From positions 1-26,531 of the forward strand of contig CAKTMW010000025.1 of assembly GCA_934574095.1 (NCBI GenBank): DNA of 26,531 nt, written 5' to 3'. A program made the translations under genes and the position numbers. The notes below the pieces were generated by a model. It saw only the letters and a list, made by a program, of their open reading frames with translations. It was not told where the DNA came from and did no database searches. This DNA is from an uncultured Oscillospiraceae bacterium. GTDB taxonomy: Bacteria > Bacillota > Clostridia > Oscillospirales > Oscillospiraceae. Shown here piece by piece: positions 22,149 to 26,531 of the stretch (positions within the stretch are counted from its first letter, which is position 1; every line of letters begins with the position of its first letter).

Positions 22149-22177
22149 TTGCATTTACCGAATTTGTATGGTATCCT
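22149..22177 (+). promoter_or_regulatory. SigA-type promoter of rplS
   Basis: TTGCAT (22149-22154), a 17-base spacer, TATCCT (22172-22177). Start is near 22184, giving an 87-base leader. Confidence 0.55.
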
Positions 22178-22183
22178 ATCATG

Positions 22184-22270
22184 GCGTGAAAAGGGCGGTC
22201 CTCTGTCGCCGGTGCGAGAGCACCCTTGTTATGGCGTTATGAACACCTATAAATACAGGAGGAAAAATCC
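22184..22270 (+). promoter_or_regulatory. Structured 5' leader of rplS, possible L19 autoregulatory element
   Basis: Two adjacent stems: GGCG (22194-22197) / CGCC (22207-22210) and GGTGC-GAGA-GCACC (22211-22224), the latter closed by a GNRA loop. AAGGG (22191-22195) can alternatively pair with CCCTT (22223-22227). Position and size fit an L19-type ribosomal protein leader, but the match to that RNA family was not computed. AGGAGG (22257-22262) lies 8 bases before ATG 22271. Confidence 0.5.
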
Positions 22271-22609
22271 ATGGATCTCATCAAAGCATTGAACGAAAAG
22301 CAGCTGAAGGAAGTGCCTCAGGTGCAGGTGGGCGATACCGTCCGTGTGCACGTGAAGGTCAAGGAAGGCTCCCGCGAGCGTATCCAGGTTTTCGAGGGTA
22401 CTGTCATTGCCAAGAAGCATGGCGGCATCGAGGAGACCATCACCGTCCGCCGTATCTCCTACGGTGTGGGCGTGGAGAAGGTGTTCCCCGTACATTCTCC
22501 CTCTATCCAGACCATCGAGACCGTGCGTCACGGTTTCGTGCGCCGCGCCAAGCTGTACTATCTGCGTGACCGCGTCGGCAAGGCCGCCAAGATCCGCGAG
22601 AAGCTGTAA
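22271..22609 (+). CDS. rplS: 50S ribosomal protein L19
   Basis: 112-residue L19, which sits at the 30S-50S interface. Family marks are [52 protein letters not shown] and [20 protein letters not shown]. Codon use is highly biased, as expected for a ribosomal protein. Unusually for Firmicutes the neighbours are not rimM-trmD, but rplS-ylqF-rnhB is retained downstream. It is monocistronic or weakly linked, with its own promoter, leader and terminator. Confidence 0.98.
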   Translation: MDLIKALNEKQLKEVPQVQVGDTVRVHVKVKEGSRERIQVFEGTVIAKKHGGIEETITVRRISYGVGVEKVFPVHSPSIQTIETVRHGFVRRAKLYYLRDRVGKAAKIREKL

Positions 22610-22625
22610 GCGAATTCGATCCAAG

Positions 22626-22656
22626 AAAAGCCGCCTGCTTATGCGGGCGGTTTTTT
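22626..22656 (+). terminator. rplS terminator
   Basis: A tract, stem CCGCCTGC (22631-22638) / GCGGGCGG (22643-22650) with one T-G wobble, loop TTAT, then TTTTTT. Confidence 0.9.
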
Positions 22657-22678
22657 CCTTTTCTTTTCACGAAAACTG

Positions 22679-22687
22679 TGATATAAT
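22679..22687 (+). promoter_or_regulatory. Extended -10 promoter of the ylqF operon
   Basis: TGA-TATAAT (22679-22687): TGn extension plus a perfect -10, with no clear -35. Start is near 22694, about 50 bases before ATG 22743. Confidence 0.55.
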
Positions 22688-22742
22688 CAGATAAATTATC
22701 AGTTTGATATGGAATATTTTAGAGATTGCGAGGTGACACGCC

Positions 22743-23612
22743 ATGCAGATAGAAGGACTGAGCTGGTTTCCCGGCCATATGACGAAAACCAAGCGTATGA
22801 TCGTGGCCGAGATCAAGAATGTGGACGCGGTGTGCGAGATATTGGATGCCCGTATCCCGTTGTCCAGCCGCAATCCCGACGTGGACGAAATGACGGCGGG
22901 CAAGCCCCGGCTGGTGGTGCTGAACCGCGTGGATCAGGCTGACCCCAGAGAGACGAAGCGCTGGGCCGCCTATTTCCGGGGAAAAGGCTACGCGGTGCTG
23001 GAGGCCAACGCCAAGGGCGGTGTGGGCACGGCGCAGTTTGCCGCCGCTGTTCGCGAGCTTTTGAAGGAAAAGCTGGCTGCCTACGCCGAAAAGGGACAGG
23101 TGGGCCGCACCGTCCGGGTGATGGTGCTGGGCATCCCCAACGTGGGCAAATCCACCTTTATCAATAAGGTGGCCCACCGCAAGACCGCCAAGGCGGAGGA
23201 CCGCCCCGGCGTGACCCGCTCCAAGCAGTGGGTGCCGGTGGACCGGACGCTGGAGCTGCTGGATACTCCCGGCATTCTGTGGCCTAAGTTTGACGACGTG
23301 GAGGTTGGCAAGCGCCTTGCCTTTACAGGGTCCATCAAGGATGTCGTGATGGATATTGAGGAATTGGCCTGCTATCTCATGGAGTATCTGGGCCAGCACT
23401 ATGCCGATATCCTCACCGAGAGGTATAAGATCGACGTGGAGGAGGGCGACATGGGCTACGACCTGCTGACCAAGGCGGGCCGTAAGCGGGGCTTCCTGAT
23501 GCGGGGCGCGGAGGTGGATACCGAGCGCATGGCCCGTATCCTGCTGGACGAGTTCCGGGGCGGCAAGCTGGGCCGCTTCACGCTGGAAACGGTGGAGGAG
23601 GTGCAGGGATGA
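22743..23612 (+). CDS. ylqF: Ribosome biogenesis GTPase YlqF/RbgA
   Basis: 289-residue circularly permuted GTPase needed for late 50S assembly. The motif order is G4-G1-G3, as expected: NRVD (61-64, with Arg in place of the usual Lys of NKxD), P-loop LGIPNVGKST (129-138) and DTPGILWPK (174 on). The N-terminal WFPGHMTKTKR is the family hallmark, and a C-terminal RNA-binding domain follows. It lies just after rplS, the classic Firmicute order. It overlaps the zinc-ribbon gene by 4 bases. Confidence 0.95.
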   Translation: MQIEGLSWFPGHMTKTKRMIVAEIKNVDAVCEILDARIPLSSRNPDVDEMTAGKPRLVVLNRVDQADPRETKRWAAYFRGKGYAVLEANAKGGVGTAQFAAAVRELLKEKLAAYAEKGQVGRTVRVMVLGIPNVGKSTFINKVAHRKTAKAEDRPGVTRSKQWVPVDRTLELLDTPGILWPKFDDVEVGKRLAFTGSIKDVVMDIEELACYLMEYLGQHYADILTERYKIDVEEGDMGYDLLTKAGRKRGFLMRGAEVDTERMARILLDEFRGGKLGRFTLETVEEVQG

Positions 23613-23848
23613 ACTGCCCAAATTGCGGAAAAGAGATGGAGCGGGGAAAGGTCATCACGTCCCATAGCCGGGGCCTGTTTTTTCTGCCGCCCGGCGGCGA
23701 TATCGATGCCCTGTTCCTGACCAGGAAGTACATCACCCGGCAGAACGGCATCGTGCTGGACGGTCCCTATAATACCGATTTCCCCAATGAATCCAGCTTT
23801 TCCGCCTGCGTCTGCCGGGACTGCCGCAAGATCATGCTGACCTATTGA
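23609..23848 (+). CDS. Small PF20097/DUF6487-like zinc-ribbon protein
   Basis: 79 residues with an N-terminal CPNCGKEMERG (C3, C6) and a C-terminal CVCRDCRKIM, together able to bind one zinc ion. The layout resembles the DUF6487 family of small Firmicute proteins of unknown function. ATG 23609 overlaps the ylqF stop (ATGA); rnhB begins 11 bases after its stop. It is embedded in the ylqF-rnhB operon, so it may act with ribosome or nucleic-acid genes, which is inference. Confidence 0.75.
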   Translation: MNCPNCGKEMERGKVITSHSRGLFFLPPGGDIDALFLTRKYITRQNGIVLDGPYNTDFPNESSFSACVCRDCRKIMLTY

Positions 23849-23859
23849 GAGGAGCGCTT

Positions 23860-24480
23860 ATGGAGCTTTGGACATACGAACAGGAGGCCTGGGCACAGGG
23901 CTGCGAGACGGTCTGCGGTGTGGACGAGGCCGGGGCGGGCCCGTTGATGGGGCCTGTATACGCGGCGGCGGTGATTTTGCCCCGTGAGTGCGTCATCGAG
24001 GGCCTGAACGACTCCAAAAAACTGACGGAGAAGAAGCGGGAAGCCCTGTACGGCGTCATCACAGAAACGGCGCTGGCCTGGTCGGTAGCCAGCGTCAGCG
24101 CCGCGGAGATTGACGAAACGGACATTCTCTCCGCCCGCATGCAGGCCATGCAGCTTGCCATTGACGGCCTGTCCCTGAAGCCGGACGTGGCGCTGATCGA
24201 CGGCAACCGGGATCACGGGAAGTGTGCCGCCATCACCACGCCTCACCGCTGTATCGTAGGCGGAGACGGCCATTCCGCCTCCATCGCTGCGGCGTCCATC
24301 TTGGCTAAAGTCAGCCGTGACCGCTATGTGACCGACGTGCTGGACAGGGAATACCCCCAGTACCAGTTTGCCAAGCATAAAGGCTATGGGACGAAGCTGC
24401 ATTACGCCATGCTGGATGAATACGGCCCCTGTCCGGAGCACCGCATGACTTTCCTGAAAAAGTGGGAGGCCAGACGATGA
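23860..24480 (+). CDS. rnhB: Ribonuclease HII with altered GRG motif
   Basis: 206-residue RNase HII, which cuts RNA in RNA/DNA hybrids and starts removal of single ribonucleotides from DNA. Catalytic acids are D22-E23 (VDEAGAGPLMGPV), D114 (LIDGNRD) and D136 (GGDGHSASIAAASILAKV); HKGYGT is at 173-178. The GRG motif that reads the ribonucleotide-DNA junction is G25-A26-G27 here, and the usual KGD before the last acid is GGD. ATG 23860 is chosen with GAGAGGAG just upstream; the TTG at 23845 overlaps that site. It overlaps yraN by 4 bases. Confidence 0.93.
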   Translation: MELWTYEQEAWAQGCETVCGVDEAGAGPLMGPVYAAAVILPRECVIEGLNDSKKLTEKKREALYGVITETALAWSVASVSAAEIDETDILSARMQAMQLAIDGLSLKPDVALIDGNRDHGKCAAITTPHRCIVGGDGHSASIAAASILAKVSRDRYVTDVLDREYPQYQFAKHKGYGTKLHYAMLDEYGPCPEHRMTFLKKWEARR

Positions 24481-24830
24481 GCCGGGCCGAGGGTATGCAG
24501 GGCGAGGCGCTGGTGGCCCACTATCTGCGAGAGCGCGGTTATCGGCTGGCAGCCCACGGTTACCGCAGCCGCTACGGCGAGATCGACCTGATCGCGTGGG
24601 ACGGGGACGTGCTGTGCTTTGTGGAAGTCAAGACCCGCACCAATCTGGACATGGCCCTGCCACGGGAGTATGTGACGTATCAGAAGCAGAACAAGCTGCG
24701 CAAGACCGCCATGATGTATCTGACGGAGAAGCGGTTGGACTGTCCCGCCCGGTTCGATGTGGCAGAGGTCTACGCCGAGCACGGCTTTGACGAAGCCCGC
24801 ATAGAATATCTGGAAAACGCTTTTCAATAA
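24477..24830 (+). CDS. yraN: YraN / UPF0102 family nuclease-like protein
   Basis: 117 residues with the restriction-endonuclease-like core of UPF0102: GEALVAHYLRERGYRLAAHGYRS, then GEIDLIAWDGDVLCFVEVKTRT, which contains the E...D...ExK residues (GEIDLI and FVEVKTR), then YVTYQKQNKLRKTAMMYL. It is probably a DNA-structure-specific nuclease, but no substrate is established. ATG 24477 overlaps the rnhB stop; rnhB-yraN is a frequent pairing. Length is normal (about 120). Confidence 0.92.
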   Translation: MSRAEGMQGEALVAHYLRERGYRLAAHGYRSRYGEIDLIAWDGDVLCFVEVKTRTNLDMALPREYVTYQKQNKLRKTAMMYLTEKRLDCPARFDVAEVYAEHGFDEARIEYLENAFQ

Positions 24831-24840
24831 GGAGAACGCT

Positions 24841-25821
24841 ATGATACCGTATTTTGACGCTCACTGCGATACCATTTACCGCTGTCTGGAGACCGGCGAG
24901 ACTTCCGCGCTGGAGTATGGCGAGGATCGGGAGGAGCAGCGCCGTTATTACGCCGCGTCCACCCATCTGCGAAAAAACGGCGGCCATATCGATCTGGAAC
25001 GGGGGCTGAGGTTCCGGCGCTGCGCCCAGTTTTTCGCATTGTTCCACGACGCGGCGGAGGCTCCGGCTGACGGCATGTGGGCGCAATGTCAACGGATGCA
25101 CGATTTCTTCCTGCGGGAGATGGCGGATAACGCCGATATCACCTGCCACTGCCGCACCGGTAGGGAAGTGGACACCGCAGTGGCGGAGGGTAAGGTGGCC
25201 GCGCTGCTGAGCATCGAGGGCGCCGACCTGATCGACTGCGACGTACATAAGATCGAAACGGTGTCCGGTTGGGGCGTGCGGCTGCTGAACCCGGTATGGA
25301 ACCGTGCCAATGTGCTGTCCGGCACCAATGCCGAGGAACCGGAGCGGGGACTGTCCGCCGAAGGCCGGGACTTTATTCACGTGCTGGAGGAGCACGAGAT
25401 CTATCCCGACGTGTCCCACCTGTCCGACGCTGGCTTCTGGGATCTTGTCCGCATGGCGAAGCGACCCATCGTGGCGTCCCACTCTAACGCACGGGCCGTC
25501 TGTCCCCACCGCCGCAACCTGACGGACGACCAGTTCCGGGCCATCCACGATCTAGGCGGCGTGGTGGGCCTGAACCTGTATCTGGATTTTGTGGGTGAGC
25601 CCACCATGGACGCGCTGGTGGCCCATGTGGAGCATTTTCTGGCGCTGGGCGGTGAGAAAACACTGTGTCTTGGCGGCGATCTGGATGGCTGCGAGTCTCT
25701 GGCCGCCGGTATGAACGGCATGCAGGATGTGCCGAAGCTGTACGACGCGCTGAAAGCCCGCGGCTATGGCGAAGAGCTGCTGGAGGACATCTTCTGGAAC
25801 AACCTGCACCGTTTGATCTGA
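24841..25821 (+). CDS. M19 family membrane-dipeptidase-like protein
   Basis: 326-residue renal dipeptidase (M19) homolog, a binuclear zinc enzyme that cleaves dipeptides, including those with a D-residue at the C-terminal side. Metal and catalytic residues are seen at H8 and D10 (DAHCDT), E126 (LLSIEGADL), H193 (DVSHLSD), H214 (VASHSNAR) and the aspartate in LGGDLDG (about 280). There is no signal peptide, so it is cytoplasmic. AGGAGAACGCT lies before ATG 24841, 10 bases after yraN, so it probably continues the same operon. Confidence 0.92.
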   Translation: MIPYFDAHCDTIYRCLETGETSALEYGEDREEQRRYYAASTHLRKNGGHIDLERGLRFRRCAQFFALFHDAAEAPADGMWAQCQRMHDFFLREMADNADITCHCRTGREVDTAVAEGKVAALLSIEGADLIDCDVHKIETVSGWGVRLLNPVWNRANVLSGTNAEEPERGLSAEGRDFIHVLEEHEIYPDVSHLSDAGFWDLVRMAKRPIVASHSNARAVCPHRRNLTDDQFRAIHDLGGVVGLNLYLDFVGEPTMDALVAHVEHFLALGGEKTLCLGGDLDGCESLAAGMNGMQDVPKLYDALKARGYGEELLEDIFWNNLHRLI

Positions 25822-25837
25822 TGCAAAGGAGCGATTT

Positions 25838-26527
25838 ATGACACTATACGCATTGGGCGACCTGCACCTGTCGCTGAACTCGGACAAGTCCATGGATATT
25901 TTCGGCGACGGCTGGCACGATTACGTGAACCGTATCCGGGAGGGCTTTGCCCCGCTCCGTGACGACGATGTGACCGTTCTGTGCGGTGACCTCAGCTGGG
26001 GCATGAGTCTGGAGGAATCCCTGTTGGATTTCCAATTCATCAACGCCCTGCCGGGGAAGAAGATTCTTTTGAAAGGCAACCACGACTACTGGTGGAACAC
26101 CGCCGCGAAAATGAAGCGGTTCTTTGCTGAAAACGGGCTGGATACCATGGAAATACTCCATAATAACTGCCTTTTTTACGGCGATATCGCCCTGTGCGGC
26201 ACCCGTGGCTGGTTCTACGAGCTGGACAATCAGGGCACTCATGATGAAAAGGTCCTCCTGCGGGAGATCGGCCGTCTGGAAACGTCGCTGAAAGCGGCAG
26301 GAGAGCGGGAGAAGCTGTGCTTTCTCCACTATCCGCCCATCTATCAGGGCTACGAGTGTCCGGAGATCCTGCGGCTGCTGCGGGAATACGAGGTAAAGGC
26401 CTGTTATTACGGCCATCTCCACGGCGCTTCCCATCGTCGAGCCATCGAGGGAGCGCGCAGCGGCACCCTGTTTTCACTGGTGGCCGGTGATTTTCTGGGG
26501 TTTGTCCCTAAAAAAATTTGCGAATAA
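25838..26527 (+). CDS. Calcineurin-like metallophosphoesterase
   Basis: 229-residue phosphoesterase with the full metal-ligand set: D8-x-H10 (LGDLHL), D51 (LCGDLSWG), N81-H82 (LKGNHDYWW), H164 (FLHYPP) and H193-x-H195 (YGHLHG). The GNHDYWW and FLHYPP forms are typical of a Clostridial subfamily of unknown substrate. AAAGGAG lies 6-7 bases before ATG 25838, and the gap to the dipeptidase gene is 16 bases. It is complete: TAA at 26525-26527, four bases before the window ends. Confidence 0.92.
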   Translation: MTLYALGDLHLSLNSDKSMDIFGDGWHDYVNRIREGFAPLRDDDVTVLCGDLSWGMSLEESLLDFQFINALPGKKILLKGNHDYWWNTAAKMKRFFAENGLDTMEILHNNCLFYGDIALCGTRGWFYELDNQGTHDEKVLLREIGRLETSLKAAGEREKLCFLHYPPIYQGYECPEILRLLREYEVKACYYGHLHGASHRRAIEGARSGTLFSLVAGDFLGFVPKKICE

Positions 26528-26531
26528 TGCA

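Overview
The window looks like a chromosomal housekeeping segment from a GC-rich, spore-forming Firmicute of the Oscillospirales (Oscillibacter/Flavonifractor-like; this placement is an inference). The reasons are the fused ispH-rpsA gene, the sporulation genes spoIIR, gerW and a spoIVFA/spoIVFB-like pair, the MEP isoprenoid genes ispE and ispH, the scpA-scpB-DUF2953-gerW-dacF-rluB order, and the frequent TTG/GTG starts with strong Shine-Dalgarno sites. I see no phage, transposase, CRISPR array or intact standard tRNA. Almost every gene is on the + strand; two small membrane-protein genes are on the - strand.

Layout. 1-165 holds two tandem 76-bp copies (period 89) of a tRNA-like sequence lacking a T arm, read on the - strand from a near-consensus promoter at 196-224. 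Divergent from it are mrnC and rqcH (363-2495). A DUF2812-type gene (2577-3358) follows, with its own promoter and a one-base frameshift. A bidirectional terminator separates it from a - strand DUF378 gene. Next come a DUF1015 gene with codon use like a highly expressed gene, ispE with an extra N-terminal membrane module, and spoIIR. 7028-7492 is non-coding and rich in hairpins. A 59-residue membrane protein gene (-) follows.

From 7911 a long, tightly packed run reads M50 protease, scpA, scpB, DUF2953, gerW, dacF-like, rluB-like, RpiR regulator, HI0933-like flavoprotein, cmk, plsC and ispH-rpsA, ending at a terminator at 18059-18087. Many junctions overlap by 4-11 bases. A SigE-like promoter then precedes a SpoIVFA-like M23 protein and a SpoIVFB-like protease. 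A vegetative promoter starts the TIGR03960/TIGR03936 radical-SAM pair. After that come rplS with a structured leader, then ylqF, a zinc-ribbon gene, rnhB, yraN, an M19 dipeptidase and a metallophosphoesterase.

The themes are ribosome making and rescue (mrnC, rqcH, rluB, rpsA, rplS, ylqF), chromosome segregation (scpAB), isoprenoid, lipid and nucleotide synthesis (ispE, ispH, plsC, cmk) and sporulation. The most interesting signals are regulatory or architectural: the promoted tRNA-like repeats; a forespore-type promoter placed so that spoIIR mRNA starts inside, and so escapes, the ispE terminator; an internal promoter plus a strong ribosome site that could make free S1 from the ispH-rpsA fusion; the membrane-fused IspE; and an RNase HII whose GRG motif is GAG. 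No wholly new multi-gene system was recognised. All promoter and RNA-structure calls were made by eye.
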